Assembly: GCA_035578905.1 (NCBI GenBank)
Contig: JAQJVL010000799.1
Span: 307,146 to 371,145 of the forward strand
Reading direction: 5' to 3'
Length of the DNA: 64,000 bases
Source of the DNA: Stictocephala bisonia
Lineage: Eukaryota; Arthropoda; Insecta; Hemiptera; Membracidae
Shown here: positions 10,951-23,047 of the stretch, piece after piece
Position numbering within the stretch: the first letter of the stretch is position 1
Layout: every line of letters begins with the position of its first letter
Notes under the pieces: generated by a model
Database searches by the model: none
What the model was told of the DNA's origin: nothing
The model's input: only the letters and a program-made list of their open reading frames with translations
Made by a program: the position numbers and the translations under genes

Positions 10951-11838
10951 GTAATCCAAAACCAGGAGTACCATCATACCTTAACATTACGGGGGTAATC
11001 TTTTTAGGGAGGAGTGTGTGAGATACATTACCCAGAAAAAAAAATAGAAAACATGATATAGTAGTTTTAGGATTTCAAATAATCTAATTTCAGTATTAAA
11101 CTTATGATAAATATTTGTCACATTTCTTTTTAACAATAATTGTGATTCTATATTAAATTAATTTGCCAAATGTTTTAATATTAAAATAGAACAGGAAGAT
11201 TCCTTAAGATCACAACAGCAAATACAATATTCAAATATTTATTAAATTTGTCGGATATTATACAAATTAAGCTACTTTAAATACATATCATCTCTTACAT
11301 ATAACCATTGTCATATAACTGAGCCGTTGAGTTCAGCTTTCCTTCCAATGTCAAACCTCTGCTGAGTATTATACTGCTGACTAGTAATATATCTGACATA
11401 TCATATTCTAACAGTGGCATACCTACAGTAACAACTTAAATGTACCAAACGTATCTTTTCTCTACTTAATGCTGTCATTTATAAAAACATCAGTTTCAGT
11501 CATCTTAAAAAAAATCTTTAAAGAGGATCCTGGTGTAACTAAAAAAGGTGGTACTGAGTAACAAAACATGACCCTCTACATTATTTTTAGACATGTACAT
11601 GTAGTAGAGGATGAAAATAGCTCTCTTGATTTATAACAATACAAGTGCCGAGATGATGATTACATCCATTTTCACCAAAATAATCCAATTATGAAGTTAG
11701 CGAAAAATGTCCTACTGAACCAATTTCTAGTAGTATAATTGTCAGATAGAACCAATTTGGGGAAAAGGTGGTATTCTCTAAGGAGCAAGTGTTTGATTAA
11801 AACATTTAAATTTCTCAGTGTTTTAAAAGAAGGATTAT
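10951..11838. other. no gene recognised
   Basis: AT-rich non-coding sequence with no exon or repeat I can support. Confidence 0.5.
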
Positions 11839-11842
11839 TTAA

Positions 11843-12564
11843 ACAGGGTGTCCAGTTACCTTCCTTAAAAAAATTCCCTGACTTTTCCCTGATTTCATAA
11901 AAAAATTTTCTGAGCCCGAATCGATGTAATTACGTAACTCTTATTTAGTTTAGTCAGTAGTATTATTTGCAATCATGTATTTAAATGTTAATAATTAACA
12001 ATAGTTTTAATTATAGTAATAATTAAATTCAAAACTACTACAATTATATTTTCAAGCTAGTTTACAAAATATAAGGTTAAATTAAAAAAGTAAAATTAGC
12101 CTTGAGTAAAAATAAATATACCACTTATTCCACTGTCACGTTATTGGCAATTTTCACATTTTACAGAGACTTGAAAAAGGTAAAACATTACAATTTCACA
12201 AAAACAAAACTGACATAAATTGTAGGTCTATAACATTTAACACGTACTGATCAGACAATTACTTCAGTGAATTTTAAATGTTTGAGAAGAAGAAAATAGT
12301 TATATAAAAGACTGCAAACATAACAAAAGTAATTAAATAACTTTTTCTTGATTAGATTATTAAATGGCATGTACATTGTACAATCAAAGTTTGGTAGGAA
12401 AAATAATTCTTTGTAAAGCACATAAGAATATATTGACCATTACAAATTTCAACAAACAGATGTTCTTGTTAGTATTTTCAGGTTTTATTTCAAACTTCCT
12501 GATTTTTCCGAGTTATTTAAAATTCCCTGACTTTTCCAGGTTTTCTCTGTTGATGGACACCCTG
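11843..12564. mobile_element. TTAA-flanked inverted-repeat element (piggyBac-type MITE), about 720 bp
   Basis: The left end TTAA-A-CAGGGTGTCC (11,839-11,853) mirrors the right end GGACACCCTG-TTAA (12,555-12,568). Just inside each end, motifs TTCCCTGACTTTTCC and its relatives repeat. The TTAA duplication is the mark of piggyBac-type transposition. It has no transposase. The 77-codon plus frame at 12,364-12,597 runs through the right end and is spurious. Confidence 0.7.
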
Positions 12565-12569
12565 TTAAA

Positions 12570-14164
12570 GCTGTTATGCGTACTTATGGAAATCTAATTG
12601 ATAAACAAAACCAAACAAGTTAATTATTTTAAAAAGAACAAAATCAGATATAACAATTATAACATAATTATTATGATACTAGCGTTAGTATACCATTGAT
12701 TTCTTTTCTTAAGGGGACCGTTTCCCTCTGCTAAAAACGTGGGTTCTATTTCAATGATTCAGTGCATAATAATGATCATATCGTAACACTTGAAGTGTCA
12801 TTTGATATGTGAAGACCATAATATTCTAGAGAAGCATAATATGTTGGTTTTTGTAAAAAATTAAGTATTTTTATACATTTTTCACAGTTAAATATGTGAA
12901 ACTTTAAATGTCATTCTTGATGATTTTACATTTTAAAACTGATAATATCAACTTATGGCCCATGATAATGGGCCTTTAATAATCATACAGCATCCACTAT
13001 AACTCATTATAACAATAAATACAAAGTGTACAGTCGATATAGGAAAGCCTTTTGGCCTGCTGACAGTAAAATTGCATTGCTACTATAGGGCTGTTGACTT
13101 GGCGGTTTGGGAAACGACCATCTTAAGGAACCAACTGGAATATATTGAGTTGTAAATACTTATTATTTAACCCTAGATCTCAGTTTTAATTTAGGTTCCT
13201 GATTTGCATGTTAGAAGAACATTGAACTCTAGATTTGTGATGCCAGACATACGCCTAATTTATAAAACAAGGGATCTAGTATTTGCATAAACATATTTAG
13301 GTTTAATGAAACATTGAGTTACGTTCATTTTCGAGAGTGCAATATCAGTAACCTGCCTTGACAATCATATCTAGGTTAAAATTACATTAAACCTGGGAGA
13401 CATTCTCATTAAAGTAAAATAAATTGCTAGTGCTATTGTCTGTAGAAACCTTGCTATAACTAAGACAATTTTTGTTTTCATATGTACTAAATTCATAACA
13501 TTATTATTATTTTTCAGTGACTGATTGTGATAAAATTACAAATATTTATTTTCATAAAAAACAAGACTAACATTTTCACATAAAGTAGATACAGTAAGAA
13601 CATTGATAAACAAAAATGTGAATCATAACTTTAAAAATAAATGTTGTAGTGAGCAAAATGTTTAATCTGGATTGTAACGTTTAAAACTCTTGTATATGAA
13701 GCAAACTTTGAGCAATTACACTATTAACCAACACCAATGAAAGATCATTTTATTTTATAGGATCCAATTAAATGGTATGCCACTGATCGAGTGAATAAAA
13801 GTGTTATAGAGTAGAAATTAAACTATACAAAAATATGAAGAAATGTTTGTGCAAATGTGTTATCACTTGACTAAAAATGTACTGCAGTAGTATTAAAGTA
13901 CCATACAAAATAGAATACAACGCTTAAGTTTCTATTCCACATAACTGATTCCAAAAAAATTAAATTAGTTTATATAGAAAACTATACAGAAAAATGAAGA
14001 TTGGAACAATGGCATCTTACACACTCTCTGAATTAACATTAGGAAAGAAAACCTAAACAGATGTTTGAACAGGTTCTATTAAATATGGTATGTTGGGCAG
14101 ATTTGTGTTTTTAAACAAGGTGCCAAACCAAAATGAAATTTGAAATTGAAAAACATATTTCAAA
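12570..14164. other. no gene recognised
   Basis: AT-rich non-coding sequence of 1.6 kb. Nothing with exon structure or repeat ends was found. Confidence 0.5.
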
Positions 14165-14166
14165 TA

Positions 14167-15441
14167 CAGTAGAGCCTCACATATCCAACATTAACTGACC
14201 GTGATGACATTAGATAAGTAAAAATTTCAGAATGGTAGCAAAAACTATAAGTAGTATTAATAAATGAATTTTATTAAGGATATACACTACAGTGCTGCAT
14301 ATACAATAAATTGTATTCACTTTTTATAGAAAAAAGCAATAAATTTACTGTGAAAAAATTTCAAAAACAAATTAAAAATTTGTCCTTTATTAAATACTAT
14401 AATGTAATATAACTTTAACCCTTCGCACACACTTTAATATAATTTTACCCATTTTAAAGTAACACATAATTATGTAAAAAAAATAATTTTAGTGAAATAT
14501 GAAGTTTTTTTTAAAGTTTTAGAAACATAAAGGTACATAAAATTATATGTAAATTTATATTTAAAGTAACAATTACAACTTTTAACGCTATTTTATTGTA
14601 GACGTACAATTATAATGGAAAGTACATATATAAAAATTTGTCAACATTTTAGTTGAAACTTTTAACAGTATCTTTCATTTATGATACAATAATAACTACA
14701 ACAAAATAATTGAAAGCTAGAAAACAGAGAAAAAGAACAAGATGTGTTGAAAACAATTTGCTTGGGTGGAGCGACAGAAGGATATTTTCGTTTTACGCTT
14801 GTGCAAAGGCAGGAGACGGAGCCACACCCATGCGTGCTCTAATTGGCTGATCCGCCCCTTTTCATTCATAGACAATTTACTTTTTTGATAGGCTGAGGGA
14901 GTTGGCCAAATCCATGTCTAAGTTAATGCAGCACTCTAGCGAAAGTTTTAGGAACTATTATTTATACTACCGACAAAAATATTTCATTTCGGATATCTTC
15001 GTTTACCGTGTTTGAGGCAAAGTAGATGCTGAGTATATATTCGTTTGCTGCATGGGAAGGGTTAATACAACAAATTAATATGAGTGAACGGTCAGAAAAC
15101 TAATGAATAAGAGTTCATGAGTCACACATTTCCCCCTTCTTACAAGCACTGTCTGAACTGAAAAACCCATTATTTTAAGGCACTCAACATAATGATAAAA
15201 GTGGTGTAATCAGATCACACGCTACAGTCCACAGTCAACATTAAGTTTAGTACAACAGGCGACAATACAGTGTGCTGGTAATAAATCAACAGGTACATAC
15301 AGTTTTTGTCGTTACAGTCAAAAGAAATATATTGAGTGTAAAATAATAGATTATCTTATTTTCAGATAATGTTTATTACAGTATTGTTTTTGGGACGAAT
15401 ACGTTGATTAAAATGGAATGTCGGTTAGCGAGGCTTTACTG
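14167..15441. mobile_element. pogo/Tigger-like non-autonomous element, TA target duplication
   Basis: The left end CAGTAGAGCCTCAC (from 14,167) and the inverted right end (CAGTAAAGCCTCGC when read inward from 15,441) agree at 12 of 14 bases. Both are bordered by TA (14,165-14,166 and 15,442-15,443). CAGTRRAGYCTCG-type ends and TA duplications are typical of pogo/Tigger elements. There is no transposase frame. A younger TTAA element (14,419-15,061) lies inside. Confidence 0.75.
14419..15061. mobile_element. TTAA-flanked element nested in the pogo-like element
   Basis: The left end TTAA-CCCTTCGCACAC (14,415-14,430) and right end GCATGGGAAGGG-TTAA (15,050-15,065) form short inverted repeats (CCCTTCxCA) with TTAA on both sides. 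This fits a piggyBac-type MITE of 643 bp. It has no coding sequence. Confidence 0.65.
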
Positions 15442-15443
15442 TA

Positions 15444-18249
15444 CAACAAACTCACACTATTACAATTTTAGTATTGTTGATATTAGTTTAACGATATTTC
15501 AAACAGCAGTTTTTGATTTGAGTAAAATAAGCTTCTCTCACATTTTTAAAATAACCAAAAAATTATACTTATAAATAACTACAAAAATGGTGCACACTTA
15601 GCTATTTCCTAAAAGAACTAAATTTATGAAATTAACTCAGTTCCTGTTTATTATTCCTAAATATCAGCTATGTTACCAAAACTAACGAAATTAGGAAAAC
15701 ACTTGGTACAGTTAATTACACGTTAGCTGCCAGTCACTAATTTTAAAATGTACAAATTCATTTTGATAGCCTAAGTATTTAACATGACATAAGATTTGTA
15801 ATATCTTGTGTAATACGCTAAGATCAACACAAACCATTCAAAGTAAATTACTGCACTTTAATAGTTAGGCCAAGAATAAAAATGAATTACAACATATATG
15901 TAACTCGGGTTTGAAGTTGCATAATTAACAACAAATGTGTTAATCTGAAGTTTCTGAATAATAAACATAATGAATAAATGAAGGGAATCACCAATATCCT
16001 CCTCCATATATGTGATGGTACCAAGCAGCAACTCAACACAAAATATTAAAGTAGCAGAAGTTGGTAATTTGTTTTTAAATTATCATCATAAGTTATTTAG
16101 TGCTGTCAAGGTCTGTATACCATGATTTCTTAATGTGAATATATATTAACATAAAGAATTGATCATACAATAATTAAAAGATTGTAACATTATTTTCAAA
16201 TGAAAATCAATTTTATTTATGTCATCGTTATGCAGTATTTCCTAGACTGGACAATTGTGTATTTGAATGTGTTTTTTTTTCACAACACTACCATGAGTTC
16301 AGCTTTTTTCGTTAAGTGTTTATAACCAGCGAAACGTCATATTTACCACAGCTGTCTATTTTTGACAGTCGAAAGTAACATTGTTTACGTTTGAAAATTT
16401 TCCATTATCAACAACTTAATAACAAACAACAACCTTCTAAAGCTTTTAACTGTACAATTAATTTAAATGTGCATTTAAAATAGTAGAGCTGATTTTATAA
16501 AATGTTCCTAATTAAATAAATAAGTTAACATTCCAACATTTTTTATTCAGTAGTGTTGTGAAAAATATCGTTCAAAACTCAAGTGTAAATGTTTTGCATG
16601 TTCTCGAACATGCAAAATCCCATTTTCCACTCTTGTTATGAAATATACTACTATAGTTTTAAATTATTTGTTGTTATCTTTACACACTTGAGTGTATCTA
16701 GAATAACTGTGCATTAGAAATATTAAATAGTAAACTTCCAGAATGCAATGAAGATATAAAATGTTCTCATGATTAGTTGTTGACTCATGCTAATTAAGGT
16801 GGTTTTAACAGGGATTTTCAGTTAGCTGTGTATACTAGTAATTGAGACAATCCTTATGTTCAACTATGAATATTGAATTGTTGTTGTATTTTTAACTATG
16901 GAATAAATTTTATTATTTCATAATTTGAGGGGATATTGCTAACATTCACTGCAATAAATCATACTTTATTAAAATGGAAAAAATTATAATATGATTCAAT
17001 TTAATGTTCCTACTACAATTTAATATTATTAGGTGTGTTCTTTTATATGCAAATAAAAGAATGAACCCATAGGCCTACTTCAAAAATGCCATTACGTCAG
17101 ACCTCTATATTGCCATGGACAGTGTGTTTATATCATGCACAATCTCACGTAGTTTTGCCTTAATCTGCTACATTACAACACTTGATGAGACAATACCTTT
17201 TCTACAATAATCTACAATTCTTTATCGACGTTTTAGTTTACTTAGTTAGCTAACCTTGTGTTTTTTATGTCTGCAAAATGTAAACATACTAAAACTGCTT
17301 TTGAGATTGTGCTGGCGTGAAAATGTCTTATAGTTGTTCCTCTCGAGAGAAACTGATTAGTATATAAATAAATATTACTTATCATCAAGTGATAAGGATA
17401 GCGTATTGTTAGATCATGTAACTGTGAAACAGCTTTGCGATCTGTGAATAAAAATTTAGAATCTTCAGAAAAATTTGTGTTTTGGGTAGTGCCAACTTCC
17501 GTTCTAAACAATGATGTTATGGAAACTGACAATACAGATGAAATCACTGAAAAGGTTGTTAGAAGTGAAGTAGGGCTTTGAATATTATAGAAATACTTTT
17601 GACTGTTTTCTTATATGGTATTAAACATAACATTACGGAATTCATTTAACAACAAATATAGCTAGGTTGTTTATAAATATGTAAAAAAAGTGGCTGAATG
17701 GGTTCTAAAAACTGGTGGGCTGAATGGCTAATTCATTTTCTTGTCTAATATATTATTTAAATATTGGGCTATCGAAATATATATTTCATGAGCCCAGTCT
17801 GACGGGCCTTTCAATTAATTGTTGAGTTGCATTATTGCCAGCTTTTCATTCAAATGAAATTATTAGAACAATCTTTCAAATATATTTTAATACTGATTTT
17901 TATTTTAATTATTTGAGTTACTTCTTTTAAAGAAATTTTACGATTGATTCTTTGAAAATTCTTCAAACAAGTATTTGAAAGTATTTCAAATTCGTTATTA
18001 CTGCTCAAATAGCTCAATTTTACATCCTCTTAACATTTTTTGGATGACATTTTGTAGGAGACATAACAGTTGTAAAAGAAAATGATATTCTTGACTGAAA
18101 ATATAAGTTAATTTTTTAAAGTTATTAATATAAATATACATTTAAAAAATGCATAAGAACATAATTCTTAAGTCACACAAAACAATTATGTTGGGGAAAA
18201 CATAATTTATTCTCAAATAAACAAAGCTAATAATATTTTATATTTACAG
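15444..18249. other. no gene recognised; two small hairpins
   Basis: Non-coding AT-rich sequence. TTTTGCATGTTC (16,592-16,603) pairs perfectly with GAACATGCAAAA (16,606-16,617). A weaker dyad GGGCT-AAATATATATTT-AGCCC sits at 17,765-17,792. The 101-codon minus frame at 17,242-17,547 has no domain signature or splice context. Confidence 0.5.
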
Positions 18250-18357
18250 AGTGATGTCTCAAGGTTGAGTGAATTTGAAATACAAGGTTGAGTGGAAGAG
18301 AGGACTTCGTAGTCCTAACTCCGCCTTTAAATAAAGACGATCATTCATTCATTCTCA
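18250..18357 (+). mobile_element. non-LTR retrotransposon 3' tail with a conserved hairpin
   Basis: GGTTGAGTGGAAGAGAGGAC leads into the hairpin AGGACT-TCGT-AGTCCT (18,301-18,316), then AATAAAG and a CATTCATTCATTC tail. The same layout recurs at 47,345-47,428 with a changed but still paired stem. Only the extreme 3' end is present. Confidence 0.6.
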
Positions 18358-18359
18358 TT

Positions 18360-19390
18360 TTTATTTTCAGGAAACTATGCTTAAATTATCAGTGAGTACA
18401 GAATATAAATAGAGAGGACATGGCCTATACGCTGTGTGCATTAGAGATGAGGCAAGATCTGCCAACTTGGTTCGCGACTCGGGCGGAAAACAGGGCACCG
18501 ACACTACACTCGCGTCAGTGTTCTCCCGCCAACATTTAATACATTTATGGTAACAGTACAACTCATCTGGACACTTTCAAGGGAAAACCAATTAAATAAG
18601 TGTTATACATCACTTATAATTAATAATTAAACATTATAAGAATTATGTAGTTTTACATTTTGACAAGAGTTTTTTCAGAGAACTTTGACCAGCAGCAAAG
18701 TTGTAGGGGAGACATATAATTTAACATAAAAAAATATAAGAGTGCAGGTAAATCCACTAGGACAGTATACTTATTGCAGTAAAGCGTCAACATACTTGCA
18801 GTCCCTCAGTGAACACATACTGCAGTGAGCGCTAATGGTGTGCAGGGATTAGTTTGTTATAATAATATGGCTTTTTAATATTTATGAATCGTTTTTGTCT
18901 AATTTAAATGCTAGTCTTAATTGTTTAAGTCTTAAAGCTTCATTTAATGTCTCAAATGTTTCGGAAGTATATTCAAACAATATGATGTATAATTCGTTTG
19001 TTGTTAAACTCATTTTTAATGTGAATTTCAACAAATATGTGACATTATAATTACTGTATAAATTAATAAACAATAAAACTAATTCAATGTAATTAATTGT
19101 AGTTTAATCAATTAATTACTGCACTGTTACTAAACATTTGCTCCACAGTGTATATTAACACACCACATGTATATTTCTAACTTCTTTTATGAGATAAAAA
19201 TTCTCATTTGTATTTGAAAATAACGAGTGAAACGTATAATTATAGGCCTATATTTTATTTTAGTCTTGTTTACTATAAAAAAGGAAATGATATTATTTCG
19301 CAGGCTTAAGCAGCCAGTGTCATTACTAATAAATAAAGCTTCCAGTAACGACCTCATCAAGGTGTTATTTACAGTATTTACATCATCAAA
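18360..19390. other. no gene recognised
   Basis: A slightly GC-richer patch (about 18,420-18,540) carries a 64-codon minus frame that I cannot assign. The rest is AT-rich and empty. Confidence 0.4.
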
Positions 19391-19391
19391 C

Positions 19392-19423
19392 GTTTCGCCC
19401 ATGCTGTGAACTGGCATCCTCAG
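19392..19423 (-). other. Penelope-type hammerhead-like core motif
   Basis: Read on the minus strand: CTGAGGA (19,423-19,417), TGCCAGTTCACAGCATGGGC, then GAAAC (19,396-19,392). This is the order CUGANGA, helix II, GAAAC seen in the short hammerhead motifs carried by Penelope-like retroelements. Helix II would be only GCC/GGC, and the fifth base of the first box is G rather than U. I cannot confirm a cleavage site. It is most likely a decayed element end. Confidence 0.35.
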
Positions 19424-19783
19424 TGGTATCTCTGTTGTATTATCATATGGCTAAAAAGTTAACATCCAGTTACACATCTTCAATTGAAATTACAAACAGA
19501 ATATTCGTACATTTTTCGTATTATATCAAAGTGCTCGGGTTATTTTAATACCTCATCGATCACTTGTTGTAATTAAGAATGCAGCTGTCCAAATTTATTT
19601 TTTGCAAAAACGTGACTGTTTTTTGGTCTGTACACAGTGATACCAATTAATTAGTAATAAAACAATAACTTTAATTCATGGATGTCATATTTTCAAATTT
19701 AGAAATTTTTTCCCCCAAACATGAAAAAATACAAAACTAATTAATAAATGAACATTTTATCAATTGTAATAAGTTGTTCTTAC

Positions 19784-19829
19784 CTATGGAAAGATATCCC
19801 CACGCAATTCTTCCTATTACTACGGCCAT
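19784..19829 (-). CDS. candidate first coding exon of an unidentified minus-strand gene
   Basis: An ATG at 19,829 in the context AGCTCATGG opens MAVVIGRIAWGYLSI, and after 46 bases the frame runs into the strong donor ATAG|GTAAG (exon end 19,784, phase 1). Upstream on the minus strand is about 215 bases of 5'UTR-like sequence and a GC-richer promoter-like patch. I do not recognise the peptide and find no matching downstream exon in the left 19 kb, so the rest of the gene would be in a long intron or outside the window. It could also be a chance frame. Confidence 0.35.
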
Positions 19830-20039
19830 GAGCTGAGCTCCAAGGCTTATTGAATAAAATTAAACTATTTACAAGACTATTTAAGATATTCAAAACTAAA
19901 CTAAAATACATTAAGAAGTCCTATTCCTCTAAAAATGCGCAACCAAACAAGCCCCGTGAGAACAGTGGCCTGCCTGCCTGCACGGTACCGCTGCTGCGTA
20001 GTGGGAATGCACCTGCACGAAACACTCTCCACTACCCGC

Positions 20040-20067
20040 AACACTGATAATACGCCGCCATATTGGT
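20040..20067 (-). promoter_or_regulatory. candidate core promoter: Inr-like TCAGT with upstream CArG and PHO/YY1-type motifs
   Basis: On the minus strand TTATCAGTGTTGC (Inr-like TCAGT at 20,047-20,043) is preceded within 20 bases by CCAATATGGCGGCG. That stretch contains the CArG-type CCATATTGG on the plus strand and a GCCGCCAT core. The flanking 19,940-20,040 is clearly GC-richer than its surroundings. It is about 215 bases upstream of the ATG at 19,829. Confidence 0.35.
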
Positions 20068-20069
20068 CA

Positions 20070-21292
20070 GAGACCCTGCCTAAAACACGGTAACCTAAGG
20101 CCTGTCTATTTATTTTCTATACTCACTAAAAATTATATACATCATGACGCATGGAGAATGCTTCATTGCCCCCCATCCTGAGTTAAGAATCTTCATTCTT
20201 TAACGTAAATTGAGCTATTTGCAACATTGAAGGCTGTTCTCGATAGTAAAAAGGTTATATTTTCAAATAAACTACAAACAATAATGTGCTACCTATAAAA
20301 TATTTAAAATCACAGAAGTTTAGTTGTTAAAACTGTAGTAAACAAACACAACTAAACTGGATTATATCTACTCAAAAATCAGTGAAACCAACCGAAGTAC
20401 AATATAAGCATGAAAATTGTGATGGCCGTATGTATTACACCTTAACTATTATTGTTTACTATCTTTAATAATTATCTTATTTTAACTATTGATGAGCATA
20501 CAATTATTTGAAATGTTTGTAATCACATAAAAACAAACCCTTTGAAATTGAAAATAAATAATACATTTTTCACTAAATTAAATTACTTAAGGATATCTTT
20601 ATATATATTATCAACACTTTATCTTCTTATAAGGCCGATCTCTTCTCAAGAGGATCAAAGAAAATGATTTTAGAAACAAATTAAAGATATCCTATTTAGT
20701 TTGACAAGGTTAAAGTATAACCCTGATCCAGAATTTACAGCCATTCTTAGTTAAATAATAAAGGAGTACAGGTATAATGAACAGAAAACAGATGACAAAA
20801 CAAAAAGAGTGGTTTTTTCAGGATGGTTTTTCACAATGACTTAAGAGCTTGAATTGTTTTGGATAGGAAAGCAGGCTTACCTCTTTTAGAAATCTTTCTT
20901 TTTTTTATTAACTTTATTGTTTGGTAGAACGAATAACTGAGTATTTAATTACAAAATACGATTAAAACACTCCATCGATCAATTTAAATGACTCATCAAC
21001 GTACTGACTGATCCAATTAATAACATGATATCTAAAAATCTATTGCCAGAATATACAGCCTTACAAATATTATAAATGTTAGAAATTATTTTGATTTAAA
21101 GATTATTATCAGAAATAATTTGCAGATATTTATTTTGTTAATGGTTTAATCATACAAATCTTAAATCCTAGTGAATATTCTTTCATTTTGCAGTCTATTT
21201 CAGCATTTATTTTAACTGGCTCAGCCACCTTACACATTAGGACAAATAGTAACAAGCCTGATTTATTTACAATTATTTACTCGTCTAACTTT
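20070..21292. other. no gene recognised
   Basis: AT-rich non-coding sequence; nothing supportable. Confidence 0.5.
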
Positions 21293-21296
21293 TTAA

Positions 21297-21963
21297 CCTC
21301 TGAACTGCTGTAAACAACTGTATTCATTTTTGGTTGGCGTGTGAACAGTGCTACGCATGAGTAGTCGTTCAGTAATCACTACACAGAGTGCTGTGAATGA
21401 CTAAAGTCGGAATTGATTATTTTTTTGCAATAGAGTACTGAAGACATCTGTGAGTAATTTGGTGAACTACTACAATCGTTTATTGTATCAACAGAATGAT
21501 TTTCATTTCAATTTACAGCTGTTGTCTGCTTGTAGTTTACGTTTGGTAGAGTCATGACATGAAAACAACGTCTTTTAGTAGATTTTGGGCTTTTGTTATA
21601 AAAACAGGAAACAGATAATTTATTTAGTGAAAACGATGAATTGAGTGATTTATTTTCTTATAACAGTGACTATAATAATCCCGTGTATAATCAGAATGAA
21701 CAAAGTTATTGTGAAAGCACTAGTGAAGAATACTAATCCACAAACAAAGATGTAAACAAGCAAAAGGTCTATTACAAATGAAAAAGGTTGACAGGGTTAC
21801 TTATGTCTTGATTAATGACCCTTTTGACCCAGTTGTTTATTTTGACTCATCAAACAAGGAATACAATTTATTGTTTTAGTAATATTTTTGTAAAAGCCAT
21901 AGCGTGGTAGAAAAAACTCAGCACAGGGGGTAGACAGGCGATATTAACCCAGCAGTTGAAAGT
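21297..21963 (+). mobile_element. TTAA-flanked piggyBac deletion derivative
   Basis: The left end TTAA-CCTCTGAACTGCTG (21,293-21,310) and right end CAGCAGTTGAAAGT-TTAA (21,950-21,967) are inverted and bordered by TTAA. Inside (about 21,600-21,735) is an acidic, Ser/Asp-rich open stretch of the kind found at the N terminus of piggyBac transposases. The catalytic part is missing. Confidence 0.65.
21600..21735 (+). pseudogene. piggyBac transposase N-terminal remnant
   Basis: About 44 codons read SENDELSDLFSYNSDYNN and continue to ESTSEEY with a stop at 21,733-21,735. An acidic low-complexity N terminus is usual in piggyBac transposases, and the TTAA-flanked ends support this identity. No DDD catalytic region follows within the element. 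Confidence 0.45.
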
Positions 21964-21967
21964 TTAA

Positions 21968-22687
21968 AAAGATTTATTGGATTTATGTAAAAATGGCTCT
22001 TCGTATTCTTAACTGTTTTAATACAGACTTAACATTTCAGGCTGTGAAGAGAGAATTGTGATTTAAAATAACCAGCCAGTAATAGCAGTAAAAAAAGGCT
22101 TTTACACATTTGGCTGAGAAGTCACATTGAAGGCTTGTGAAGAACGTTAACACATCTAAATTTAGCTAAGTAGAAAGTCAGTCAGATTTATACCTTGCAG
22201 TCTCATATTTCCGATAGCTCAATATCTCCTACTGATTTAGTTCATTTAAATTTTTAGACGTTTGCATAGCACTTGTTACAATCCTTCACATTTAAAAACG
22301 AATATTATGAAAGAATCACATCAAACCACTAGTTACAGTATGGATGATCAATACTGATCCTGATTTTCGATTCTGAATTTTAGTGAACTTTAGCAGTTAT
22401 ATCTTAATTCTCCTAGTCTTTAGGTTTTGGTCAGGATGCTAATTTTTCAACAATATTGATAGGTCTATTTTCCTTGATACATCTGTTTAGTATTGTAATG
22501 AAAAATCAACTCATTATTTTCACTCATCAATGGAAATTGTTGTGTGCTTTCCAAAAAATCATAAATTCAAATTCAGAATCGATAAAGTAAGTTGGCAATC
22601 AACTTTTTTTTTTTAAATAAACCTTTTAAATAGAGATGGTAAAAAACAATGGTTCAGAATTATGAAAAAACTTCAGGAATAATTATA
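21968..22687. other. no gene recognised
   Basis: Non-coding AT-rich stretch between two small elements. Confidence 0.5.
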
Positions 22688-22689
22688 TA

Positions 22690-23045
22690 CAGTAGTCCCT
22701 CATTTGCTTAAATTACATAATAAATTGTATATTGTACTTAAAAAAATCAATTTTTACAATTAGGATGTACAATAGTTTCAAAATAAGAAAAGTACGGTAC
22801 AGCAGTTGAAACAGTTTTAAAATATACCACTGTTACATGTGCATGAAAAACAAGTTCAAAGCTTACACAGTAGAGTACTCCAGCAGAGTAGCGATAAAAT
22901 GAACTGACAACTGAGTGAAGTGAAGTTTCAAAATACAATATAGTAAAATCCAGGACACTGATAACAAACTGGTCCTCACCATTGACCTCACCTTGTCCCA
23001 TCGCCACACTTGTGGTCTCCTAACTAATAGTATGAGGGACTACTG
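22690..23045. mobile_element. TA-flanked MITE with 15-16 bp perfect inverted ends, 356 bp
   Basis: The left end CAGTAGTCCCTCAT (from 22,690) and right end ATGAGGGACTACTG (to 23,045) are perfect inverted copies. TA borders both (22,688-22,689; 23,046-23,047). This fits a pogo or Tc1/mariner MITE. The 86-codon minus frame inside is incidental. Confidence 0.8.
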
Positions 23046-23047
23046 TA

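Noticed and set aside
17242..17547. 101-codon minus-strand open frame
   Set aside because: No domain signature, ordinary AT-rich composition and no splice or promoter context; it fits chance.
22747..23007. 86-codon minus-strand open frame
   Set aside because: It lies wholly inside a 356 bp MITE with perfect ends; such frames are incidental.
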